Shown: positions 7,143 through 13,741 of the stretch, piece after piece
How positions within the stretch are numbered: position 1 is the first letter of the stretch
Layout: every line of letters starts with the position of its first letter
Assembly: GCA_035493555.1 (NCBI GenBank)
Contig: DATJIC010000057.1
Location: 1-32,713 of the forward strand
From: CAMLKC01 sp035493555
GTDB lineage: Bacteria > Patescibacteriota > Saccharimonadia > Saccharimonadales > Saccharimonadaceae
Length of the DNA: 32,713 nucleotides
Direction: 5' to 3'
Position numbers and translations under genes: made by a program
The notes under the pieces: model-generated
The model's input: the letters and a program-made list of their open reading frames with translations, nothing else
Databases searched by the model: none
Told to the model about the DNA's origin: nothing

Positions 7143-7727
7143 ATGGCTACTGCATTCTCCCGGCAGCATTTTTACCGGGCCGTCCAAATGCTCTCCCTCG
7201 CCATCGCCCATGTCCTTCACGGAAACCCCGATGCCGCCCGGACTAATCTCCGCGCGTCATGGGACGACCTGAAGAACAGCGCAGTTGGCCGGATCGAGCA
7301 CATGGTCACAATGGCATTTGTAAGCGCAGTTGACGGAAACGTCTCCTACGCTGTCCACGTTCTGGGGCTCACCCTAAGTGAGCTTCGCCGTACAGGCCAC
7401 GCACTCCCGCCCGTAGTTCATCAGTGGGTGTGGGACCGTTGTCTTCTGACAATGGAGCAGCTCCCCTATGCCGCCCCGATTGAAAGGATGGTCAGTAATG
7501 CGTACGGATACGGCAATGCCGGCAACTACGCCGAGGCCCTATACCTGCTTACCCAGGCAGGCGACGAGCTGAAGCGCGTCGGACACCTCGTACCGCCGCG
7601 AGTCGGCAGTAGCGTGTCACGCGCCTGGAACGACATTCTTGAGCGAATGCTCACGGATGAGACCACTTCGGCTCTCGCCTGCGTGCGAGAATTTTCCGTC
7701 CGCTACAGCCAGCCGGCTGCAGCGTAA
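7143..7727 (+). CDS. Helical-repeat-like protein of unknown function, paralogue A
   Basis: I chose the ATG at 7143 because AGGAAGG lies 9 nt upstream; the reading frame stays open further upstream, but only as the antisense shadow of glyQS. The 194-residue product is predicted almost entirely helical, with repeated blocks of the kind seen in TPR-like solenoids: AVQMLSLAIAHVLHGNPDAAR (residues ~13-33) and AYGYGNAGNYAEALYLLTQA (~121-140). It clearly resembles the next gene: both contain GNPDAAR-x2-LRA, M-E/K-QLP-Y/H-A-x2-IE and an A-Y-x(6)-Y-A-x-A segment. There is no signal peptide or membrane span. Codons are strongly G/C-ending, unlike the flanking glyQS and recO. No named family is recognised. 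Confidence 0.8.
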   Translation: MATAFSRQHFYRAVQMLSLAIAHVLHGNPDAARTNLRASWDDLKNSAVGRIEHMVTMAFVSAVDGNVSYAVHVLGLTLSELRRTGHALPPVVHQWVWDRCLLTMEQLPYAAPIERMVSNAYGYGNAGNYAEALYLLTQAGDELKRVGHLVPPRVGSSVSRAWNDILERMLTDETTSALACVREFSVRYSQPAAA

Positions 7728-7763
7728 CCGCACTACCTGTTAGAGGTTAAGGAAGGAATTACC

Positions 7764-8339
7764 GTGGCGAACAATGGCGACTACCAGAGGGCGCTCGACA
7801 TGGTCGAGATTGCCACCCAGCACGCGCAGGCCGGCAACCCTGACGCGGCACGCTCCGTCCTCAGGGCAGCCTTCACCGATGGAAAGCTTCATCGACCCGA
7901 CAGAATCGCAGGGCGCCTTCAGTACCTCGCGGCTCTCGCAATGGTTGATGCGCTCGACCGCAGGTTCCAGACAGCAGCGGCTTCGCTGGCCAAGATCCTG
8001 CAAGATCTGCGGCAAGTCCCCCCAAGGGACCGGCCGCCAATCGAGGCCCGTTGCATCGCGGCAATGAAGCAGCTGCCTCATGCCAAGGAGATCGAGAAAG
8101 CCCTCACCAAGGCCAAGCAGGCCTATCTCCGCCGCGACTACGCCGGTGCCTTCGAGCAGATTCGGAAGGCCAAGGGCATCCACCTGCGCAACTGGGGTCT
8201 CACTCCGCAGGAGACGGCGAACGCCATCACCGAGGCCGGCACCCTGGCCATGACCCACCTGATGGAGAAGAATCCTCCGGCAAGGGTCATGGAGATCACC
8301 AACGAGTTGCAGACCAAGGGGCTTATTGACCCCGCATAG
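7764..8339 (+). CDS. Helical-repeat-like protein of unknown function, paralogue B
   Basis: GTG start at 7764 with AAGGAAGG 6-7 nt upstream; it lies 36 bp after paralogue A in the same transcript. The 191-residue product is helical and repeats the architecture of its neighbour: YQRALDMVEIATQHAQAGN (residues ~7-25), AAASLAKILQDLRQVPP (~71-87), MKQLPHAKEIEKALTKAKQAY (~100-120) and YAGAFEQIRKAKGI (~124-137). It resembles TPR proteins, in which such helices bind protein partners, but no canonical TPR consensus is complete. About three quarters of its codons appear to end in G or C. It is convergent with recO and followed by a GC-rich hairpin. Function unknown. Confidence 0.8.
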   Translation: MANNGDYQRALDMVEIATQHAQAGNPDAARSVLRAAFTDGKLHRPDRIAGRLQYLAALAMVDALDRRFQTAAASLAKILQDLRQVPPRDRPPIEARCIAAMKQLPHAKEIEKALTKAKQAYLRRDYAGAFEQIRKAKGIHLRNWGLTPQETANAITEAGTLAMTHLMEKNPPARVMEITNELQTKGLIDPA

Positions 8340-8369
8340 CTAGGAATGTCGCTTTGACATCCAAGCCCC

Positions 8370-8394
8370 GGCGCACGGCTTAAAATAGTGCGCC
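8370..8394. terminator. Hairpin between the paralogue pair and recO
   Basis: Perfect 7-bp stem GGCGCAC (8370-8376) / GTGCGCC (8388-8394) with loop ggcttaaaata. It has no T-run on either side, so terminator function is probable only from its convergent position. A second imperfect hairpin (GGAATGTC/GACATCC) precedes it. Confidence 0.45.
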
Positions 8395-8411
8395 ACAAAC
8401 CACGAAATTAT

Positions 8412-9086
8412 TTATATTGCAGCGTGCTGCCGGGCCACCGACCAGCTGTCGGGCAAAACAGTATCAACCCCGCCGATTTGTGCCAGCACCTTTAGGGATT
8501 TGGCGTTCAAAAGACGCAGGAATTTTATATGGTCTGCTGTAATTTCACCGCTTGCGGCCTCACGGAGGCCTTGTTCGCTGACATCGTACGTATAGCGGAG
8601 CTCCGGGTTTAGACGCTCACCAAAAATATCATTAGTAAGGCTGAGTTCGCGTCCCAGAAGCGCCGCGTACCGCAAATAAAACCACGCCTCAACCAGCTGC
8701 CGCGCAACCGATGGCGTATCTAACCCCGCAAGTGCTTCCTGTAAAACATCAAACCATTCCGGTTCGTCAATTGACTCGGTTGCCCGCGTCACTTGCTTTA
8801 ACACCTCATAACCAAACTGCAGGCGGTCGTAATCTTCTAAAATATGCCGGTAAAACTGAACGAGTCGGGCAGACGTAAGAATGTTCAGTTCTCCCCTGCC
8901 GCGAGTAATCACAACATCACTCACGGCAAAAAGCTCGATACCACCGGCGAGTTTGCTCTTTTCGCGCCGGACGCCCCGGGCAATGACACTTTGGCGACCC
9001 TCTGGAGTCAAAAACTGTAAAATTCGATCGGCCTCACCATAGTTCGTACGTCGCAGCACAATCGCCCGAGTACGAACCGTTGTCAT
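8412..9086 (-). CDS. recO: DNA repair protein RecO
   Basis: A 224-residue RecO, slightly shorter than the usual 230-260. The N-terminal OB-fold is recognisable from TRAIVLRRTNYGEADRILQF (residues ~6-25), a long-standing RecO signature, followed by GVRREKSKLAGGIELFAVSD (~38-57). The C-terminal part is helical. There are no cysteines, so the zinc-finger of some RecO proteins is absent. RecO anneals SSB-coated DNA and with RecR loads RecA. Its ATG overlaps the stop of the receiver gene (ATGA), making it the third member of a kinase/receiver/recO operon, an unusual place for recO. Confidence 0.95.
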   Translation of the reverse strand: MTTVRTRAIVLRRTNYGEADRILQFLTPEGRQSVIARGVRREKSKLAGGIELFAVSDVVITRGRGELNILTSARLVQFYRHILEDYDRLQFGYEVLKQVTRATESIDEPEWFDVLQEALAGLDTPSVARQLVEAWFYLRYAALLGRELSLTNDIFGERLNPELRYTYDVSEQGLREAASGEITADHIKFLRLLNAKSLKVLAQIGGVDTVLPDSWSVARQHAAI

Positions 9087-9457
9087 AATAGTATCCTTTT
9101 GATTGCCGCAATGAGATCCTGCGGTACCATACTCGCCTTATCTAAAACCTGCTTTACCCCATACGCCTCAATATCCTCTTTGGCAATCTGGTCAGCGCTT
9201 GCTGTGCATAAAATAACCGGGATTGCCGCTAGATCGGCGTGCGAGCGTAGTTCGTGCAGCAACGCAAACGCATTCGGACCTGCAAGCAGTAGATCGATCA
9301 CTAACGCATCGGGTAACTTTGCGTCAACGGAGTCGATAGCCGCCAAGGCGTGCGGCACAAATTCGGCGCGGATCCCGGCTTCGCCGAGAGTACGAATATA
9401 CTGCTCTGCCAACCATTCGTCATCTTCCACAATAAGTACATAGGGTGTTTTTGTCAT
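9083..9457 (-). CDS. Single-domain response regulator (receiver only)
   Basis: A 124-residue CheY-like receiver with no output domain. The acidic pocket is EDDE at residues 11-14, the phosphoacceptor is D55 in ALVIDLLL, the switch residue is T85 in ILCTAS and the conserved lysine is K107 in VLDKAS. It overlaps the kinase gene upstream and recO downstream by ATGA junctions, so it is almost certainly the kinase's partner. Lacking a DNA-binding domain, it must act through protein contact or as a phosphate sink. Whether its target has anything to do with RecO is not shown. Confidence 0.93.
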   Translation of the reverse strand: MTKTPYVLIVEDDEWLAEQYIRTLGEAGIRAEFVPHALAAIDSVDAKLPDALVIDLLLAGPNAFALLHELRSHADLAAIPVILCTASADQIAKEDIEAYGVKQVLDKASMVPQDLIAAIKRILL

Positions 9458-10197
9458 AACAGGCTCAGCTGGCTCGATGCCATTAAATCAACGTAAAAGG
9501 TGGCGCCGTCGCGGTGCCGGGTAGCGCCTATGCGGCCGCTCATAGCCGAGGCGAACTGTCCGGCAACGAACAACCCCAGCCCGCTGCTTTGCGGGCGGGC
9601 ATGGAGTGTTTGCGCGCCTGTACCCAAATTAGATTGAAGCCGCTGCCACAAGTCAGCCGGAACGGCAGGGCCGAAATCGCGCACTCCCATGCGGATGGTA
9701 TTTTTAGCGCCAAGCATCTGCACTTTCAGCTCCACAGGTGCTTGATCAGTATAGTGCAAGGCATTGTCACCAAAATTAAGTAAGATACGCCGGAGCAATT
9801 CGCGGTTTGCCACGACCAAAATCGGGCGGGGCCGCGCGGCAACCCTGATCTCGCGGTCTTTTGCCTTATATAAGGGCGCCAGTTCGTGTGCGACATCCTC
9901 GCATATTTGGCGTGGGTTAAGCGGCTCAAGCTCAAACAGGCTATCCTCCAGCCGCGACGAACGCATTAAATCGGTTGTCAGCCGCAACGCCCGCTCGCTG
10001 GTGAGTGTTATCTGCCGCAGCATGCGCTCTTGTTCGCTTGCCGGCAAGCCCTGCATCGTCTCGAGCGAGAGCGCCAGCTGGCGGATAAGCGCCAGCGGTG
10101 ATTTAAGCTCGTGGGCCGCCGTTAATAAAAAGGACAGATCGCTCGCGTCATGCAGCAATCCGTCCTTTATATGTAACTGTCCCCGACTCCCCTTCAT
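9454..10197 (-). CDS. Soluble sensor histidine kinase
   Basis: A 247-residue histidine kinase with HisKA and HATPase domains but no transmembrane or PAS-like sensor region. The phosphoacceptor is H29 in AAHELKSPLALIRQL. The N box is NFGDNALHYT around N145, the G1 box is RDFGPAVP and the G2 box is SSGLGLFVAGQFASAMSG. Only about 25 residues precede the H-box, so any signal must be cytoplasmic or come through a partner protein. The receiver gene overlaps its stop (ATGA). The promoter is a TGC-extended TACACT 9 nt before the ATG. Kinase identity is firm; the signal is unknown. Confidence 0.93.
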   Translation of the reverse strand: MKGSRGQLHIKDGLLHDASDLSFLLTAAHELKSPLALIRQLALSLETMQGLPASEQERMLRQITLTSERALRLTTDLMRSSRLEDSLFELEPLNPRQICEDVAHELAPLYKAKDREIRVAARPRPILVVANRELLRRILLNFGDNALHYTDQAPVELKVQMLGAKNTIRMGVRDFGPAVPADLWQRLQSNLGTGAQTLHARPQSSGLGLFVAGQFASAMSGRIGATRHRDGATFYVDLMASSQLSLL

Positions 10198-10206
10198 ACT
10201 ACCTAT

Positions 10207-10215
10207 AGTGTAGCA
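10207..10215 (-). promoter_or_regulatory. Extended -10 of the kinase-receiver-recO operon
   Basis: TGC-TACACT on the minus strand, then ATAGGTAGT directly before the ATG at 10197. Nearly the same block precedes ftsE. Confidence 0.55.
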
Positions 10216-10227
10216 TGCAAGCGGACT

Positions 10228-10887
10228 CTATTGGTTAAAATCGAGTGTCTTGATAAGCGCTTCAAAGTCAGGTTTAAACGTATCGGCGTCGGTCCTGAGT
10301 GTCACGGTTTTATCGCGGATTTGGTAAATCACCGCAGCCCCGCGGATATCTTTTGAGAACGTGCCGTCAAGGCGCGTCCCGTTGTGGCCGTTGGCGCTGG
10401 TTGCGCTTGAGCGTAGATCGCCCTTCTTTACCTTTTCCTGATAGGTTTTTACAACTTGGTCGTAGTCTTTTTGTTCGATAGTAATACGAAGAGCGTACTG
10501 CTGCTTTTCCGTTACCGGCGTAACAACGACCGGGTTGAGGTAGGCGTGGTACGTGCTGCCCTCTGCCCCGTCATCCGCGACATACGCGCTCCACGTTTTT
10601 GGATAGCTAAATGTTAAACGGCCAAGGTTTTCAGGCCCTACAAACTGGCGGTTCGGTTCTTTCTCCCGCTCCGCAAATTTTTGCTCGTCAACGTCGGCTT
10701 GGTCTTTTTTTGCCTCGGCTTGTGCAAGCGCTATTTTTCCGTCCACGTCGGTCTTCTGGTCCCGGTAGCTCGTGTAGGCCCAGATCGCTGCCGATCCAGC
10801 TACCAGTACAAGAACGACCAGACCGATAATCGCAATAAGCGATCCGCTGATTCCACCTTGTTCGTTTTTATGTCGATACGTACTCAT
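10228..10887 (-). CDS. Membrane-anchored extracytoplasmic protein, unknown function
   Basis: A 219-residue protein. A short polar head (residues 1-14) is followed by one long hydrophobic segment, SLIAIIGLVVLVLVAGSAAIWAY (~16-38), then a charged coiled-coil-like stalk (DQKTDVDGKIALAQAEAKKDQADVDEQKF, about 43-71), written here only to show the repeat of Lys/Glu/Gln. The C-terminal domain starts at LTFSYPKTWSAYV, which resembles the start of PsbP/MOG1-like folds (F-x-Y-P-x-x-W) and ends with FEALIKTLDF, also usual for that fold. It probably projects from the cytoplasmic membrane. The fold call is tentative. It is a single-gene unit with TATAAT 7 nt before the ATG. Confidence 0.7.
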   Translation of the reverse strand: MSTYRHKNEQGGISGSLIAIIGLVVLVLVAGSAAIWAYTSYRDQKTDVDGKIALAQAEAKKDQADVDEQKFAEREKEPNRQFVGPENLGRLTFSYPKTWSAYVADDGAEGSTYHAYLNPVVVTPVTEKQQYALRITIEQKDYDQVVKTYQEKVKKGDLRSSATSANGHNGTRLDGTFSKDIRGAAVIYQIRDKTVTLRTDADTFKPDFEALIKTLDFNQ

Positions 10888-10894
10888 GGCGCTT

Positions 10895-10900
10895 ATTATA
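10895..10900 (-). promoter_or_regulatory. -10 element of the membrane-anchored protein gene (leaderless type)
   Basis: Perfect TATAAT on the minus strand ending 7 nt before the ATG at 10887, squeezed between this gene and the methyltransferase stop at 10902. Confidence 0.6.
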
Positions 10901-10901
10901 C

Positions 10902-11435
10902 TTACGCTTTCTTCCCTTGTAAAGGATGAAAAACGTAGAGGTGATGCGCACCCAGCGTGTGCGTTGGCATTGGGCTGCTCATGGAACTGCCGTAACTTAT
11001 CACATGGAACGAATGGCCTAAACGGTCAGCCTCAGCCTGAAGCTTATCGCTCAGTTTTTTAATATCGCGTTCTACGGCAAAGGCATATACCAGCGTTGTT
11101 TCTTCAGGGAGTTTAGCGAACCAAAAATCACTCAGGTGAACACTCACTTTCTTATCCCCACGGGACAAGAAACGGCTGATCGCAACCAGTGCCGGGTTAA
11201 GCTCGTACCCTACCGCCCGCGCGCCACGCTTTGCCGCCATGCGCAGAATAATACCGTCGCCCGATCCCACATCAACAACAACGTCGCGGGTGCCTACTTT
11301 GTACAGTTCGTCAAATGCTATCGTTACGTCGCTCCGATGGCTCGGAACGTACGGCGCACCCCGGAATACCACGAACCCAAACAGTAACACGATTGCCACA
11401 AGCAGCCAAAACAACACGCGCCTACGCCTCGTCAA
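10902..11435 (-). CDS. Membrane-anchored class I SAM-dependent methyltransferase
   Basis: A protein of 177 residues if started at the TTG at 11435; a GTG at 11417, just after the xseB stop and behind a GAGG, would give 171 residues. It starts with a basic patch RRRR and a membrane segment VLFWLLVAIVLLFGFVVF, then a compact methyltransferase core: VVVDVGSGDGIILRMAAKRG (motif I, with G-S-G-D-G) and AVGYELNPALVAISRF (motif II, with the acidic E). The post-motif region is short. Related small membrane methyltransferases are of unknown substrate. It is the last gene of the overlapping operon with the flippase-like gene, xseA and xseB. Confidence 0.83.
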   Translation of the reverse strand: MTRRRRVLFWLLVAIVLLFGFVVFRGAPYVPSHRSDVTIAFDELYKVGTRDVVVDVGSGDGIILRMAAKRGARAVGYELNPALVAISRFLSRGDKKVSVHLSDFWFAKLPEETTLVYAFAVERDIKKLSDKLQAEADRLGHSFHVISYGSSMSSPMPTHTLGAHHLYVFHPLQGKKA

Positions 11436-11625
11436 ATTTCTTTTTAATAACGTTCACTTCGTTCTTCAAAGCCAGCAAGTCCTTCTCAATTTCGGCGGCA
11501 AGCTTTTCTGCCTCTTTAAATTTATCGAGCGCTTGCTCGAGTTCAAAAGCATCACTGTCAAACCAGCTGACAAGTTCGTCTAACTGGGCTGTTTTTTCGG
11601 CGATGCTACGCTTTTCTGTCGACAT
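11422..11625 (-). CDS. xseB: Exodeoxyribonuclease VII small subunit
   Basis: A 67-residue helical protein of usual XseB size, with the characteristic FELEQALDKFKEAEKLAAEI block (residues ~32-51) following LDELVSWFDSD. Several copies bind the XseA C-terminal helix in the characterised enzyme. It overlaps the end of xseA by 20 bp and the methyltransferase start by 14 bp. GGAGGT 5 nt before the ATG is a clear Shine-Dalgarno sequence, as expected inside an operon. Confidence 0.92.
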   Translation of the reverse strand: MSTEKRSIAEKTAQLDELVSWFDSDAFELEQALDKFKEAEKLAAEIEKDLLALKNEVNVIKKKFDEA

Positions 11626-12706
11626 GGGTTACCTCCGCTTTTATAAGTATATCGCTTTTTTCTATCTCTATTGCTTTGCCTACCGTCAGGTCACCCCGTA
11701 TGAGCGCATACCCCCGAGCCAGCACCTTGCGCGGGTCGAGCTCGCTTAACACCCGCCGGTTATAGCGTATATGGTCGTCATACCAATCATACCGGCGCCG
11801 AATAGCCGCGAGCGCAGTCTCTAAAGTATCCCGCAGATTTTGCTGGCCACGCTCCAAAGCCTGGATTGTCCTTGGCAGTAACAGCGTCACACGGTGCCGA
11901 ACATTCCGTATAATTTCGTTTTTATCCGGCACAAGCAGCTGCGCAGCATTGCTTGGAGTAGCCGCTCGTACGTCGGCAGCCAGATCCGCAAGGCTTACGT
12001 CGACTTCGTGCCCTACCCCCACCAGCGTAGGAATGCGGCTGGCGGCGATTTCACGGACTAACAGCTCGTCATTAAACGCACTCAGGTCATCGGCGCTTCC
12101 ACCGCCACGGATAATAACAATTACTTCAGGGAGGTCCTCTTGCTCATTAAAATATTTGATCGCCCGGAGTATTTGATCGGGCGCGCCCACACCCTGCACC
12201 TGTACGTGCGCCACGTCTATTTTTAGTCCGCCCCAACGATCGTTAACGATCTTTATAAAATCCTTGTAGCCCGCCGCATCCGTACTGCTGATAACCGCCA
12301 CGTGGTGCGGTATTTCCGGCAACCGGCGTTTTCGCTCCAGGGCAAACAACCCCTCTTTTTCGAGTTTGGCGCGGAGCAGCTCAAAACTCTTTTTTAAGTT
12401 GCCCTCACCGCTTGGACGCACTGCCCGCACGGTTAAACTAAATTTGCCCCACTGGGTAAGCTTTGGCGTTGCAGTCACAATTACTTTCATGCCGTCTTCA
12501 ATAGGCACGCGCAGCTGCCAGACAGTCATAAAACAACCAATGCTTCCGCCTTGGTCTTTAATATCAAAAAAGACGTACTTGCCCTGGTTTACTTTAAAGC
12601 TAGCAACTTCGCCTTCTACGCTGACGGTAGGATATGCGTATTCCAGCGTTTGGTTAGTAACCGCAATAAAGTCACTAACACTTAGTAGAAGGCTACTTTC
12701 GTCCAT
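11606..12706 (-). CDS. xseA: Exodeoxyribonuclease VII large subunit
   Basis: A 366-residue XseA, shorter than the usual 400-450. The N-terminal OB domain opens with LSVSDFIAVTNQTLEY and includes VEGEVASFKVNQGKYVFFDIKD (residues ~31-52). The catalytic domain shows HHVAVISSTDAAGYKDFI (~137-154), IIRGGGSADDLSAFNDE (~198-214) and VGVGHEVDVSLADLAADVRAATP. The coiled-coil region that holds XseB is shortened, and the C-terminus ends in the usual DPRKVLARGYALIR segment. It degrades single-stranded DNA from both ends. The start overlaps the upstream flippase-like gene by 14 bp. Confidence 0.95.
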   Translation of the reverse strand: MDESSLLLSVSDFIAVTNQTLEYAYPTVSVEGEVASFKVNQGKYVFFDIKDQGGSIGCFMTVWQLRVPIEDGMKVIVTATPKLTQWGKFSLTVRAVRPSGEGNLKKSFELLRAKLEKEGLFALERKRRLPEIPHHVAVISSTDAAGYKDFIKIVNDRWGGLKIDVAHVQVQGVGAPDQILRAIKYFNEQEDLPEVIVIIRGGGSADDLSAFNDELLVREIAASRIPTLVGVGHEVDVSLADLAADVRAATPSNAAQLLVPDKNEIIRNVRHRVTLLLPRTIQALERGQQNLRDTLETALAAIRRRYDWYDDHIRYNRRVLSELDPRKVLARGYALIRGDLTVGKAIEIEKSDILIKAEVTHVDRKA

Positions 12707-13718
12707 ATTTTATAAGGGCCCGTTGGTAAAACAAATAGCCAAGGCCGATTGTTCCCAGCAGCAGTATCACGCGGGTCAAAACAATACCCGCGATCGCCGT
12801 ACCCTTATCAAGGCCTGCTACTGCAAGAAATGCCACCATGATCGCCTCGTACGCACCCGCCCCGCCCGGTGTGATTACAAAAAAGCCGGCAATCGTTGCA
12901 ACGCCATACGCAATTAAAATCGGCGCAGGGTTAACTGGGTGGCCAAGTGCCCAGAACGTAATAAGGAACAGTGCGATGTCCAAAAGCGTAAATGCCAGCC
13001 CCCACAAAAACGGTTTAATAAGAATCCGTTTGTCGTGCTTGAGCGCCAGATAATCATCGTGCATCTCCATAAAGAACGCCTCAACTTTCGTTTGGGCGAC
13101 GACGCGTTTTTTGCGGCCGAACGTCAACTTGCGGACTAATTTGTTAGTCGTACGAACAAACCATGACGAAAAACCAGTGATACGCCTGGGGCTGCTCAGC
13201 AGGTAAACGGCTGCAACCAGCGCGCTCGTCATTCCACCCACAAGCAGCGAGCTCATAAGAATAATCCAACGGTTAATACTGCCGTCTACCGTCACAATGA
13301 AAACAGCCACAAACAGTAGTGTCATGAATGAAAGCAGCCCTACCGCATAACGGACCACCTGTGCCATGGTTGCCCTGCCCGACGAAACGCCATATTTTCC
13401 CAGACGCCATGTCATATAGGACACACCGCTTAAACCACCGCTAGGCAAAATATGGTTCACAAAGTTCATCTCTAGTGCCATACCGGCAAGTTCGGGTGCC
13501 GAGACCTTCCCTATCGAATCTTTTGCACGCAAGTAAGAGAACATCATTTCACCACCGGTGTAGTACACCAGCAGCTGCCCTGGAATAAGCAGAAGAAGGA
13601 TCCAGATATCAACTTGGCCCAGCAGGTTCCACGCGTGCAGTAGTTCGTGACGCGAAAAAAAGATAATGACAACAATGAGTGCAAGCGTAATAACGCTCAG
13701 CCAGGCTCTAAAAGACAT
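12693..13718 (-). CDS. Integral membrane protein, LPG synthase TM / UPF0104 (AglD-like) family
   Basis: A 341-residue polytopic membrane protein with about eight hydrophobic segments. I chose the ATG at 13718; the frame is open to 13802, but that extension lies inside the divergent gene, and TATACT sits 6 nt before this ATG. The first helix is FRAWLSVITLALIVVIIFF. The motif NFVNHILPSGGLSGVSYMTWRLGKYG (residues ~90-115) is typical of the LPG_synthase_TM family (N-x-x-x-P-x-x-x-G), and ITPGGAGAYEAIMVAFLAVAGL (~290-311) is the other family hallmark (P-G-G-x-G-x-x-E). Members flip or transfer lipids such as lysyl-phosphatidylglycerol; no synthase domain is attached here, so a lipid transporter role is more likely. 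It heads the operon with xseA, xseB and a methyltransferase. Confidence 0.88.
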   Translation of the reverse strand: MSFRAWLSVITLALIVVIIFFSRHELLHAWNLLGQVDIWILLLLIPGQLLVYYTGGEMMFSYLRAKDSIGKVSAPELAGMALEMNFVNHILPSGGLSGVSYMTWRLGKYGVSSGRATMAQVVRYAVGLLSFMTLLFVAVFIVTVDGSINRWIILMSSLLVGGMTSALVAAVYLLSSPRRITGFSSWFVRTTNKLVRKLTFGRKKRVVAQTKVEAFFMEMHDDYLALKHDKRILIKPFLWGLAFTLLDIALFLITFWALGHPVNPAPILIAYGVATIAGFFVITPGGAGAYEAIMVAFLAVAGLDKGTAIAGIVLTRVILLLGTIGLGYLFYQRALIKYGRK

Positions 13719-13724
13719 GCTACT

Positions 13725-13734
13725 AGTATATACT
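13725..13734. promoter_or_regulatory. Shared palindromic -10 for two divergent leaderless genes
   Basis: The perfect palindrome AGTATATACT contains TATACT on both strands (13729-13734 plus, 13725-13730 minus). The plus ATG (13742) follows after 7 nt and the minus ATG (13718) after 6 nt. Neither gene has a Shine-Dalgarno sequence. Confidence 0.65.
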
Positions 13735-13741
13735 AAGAAAT

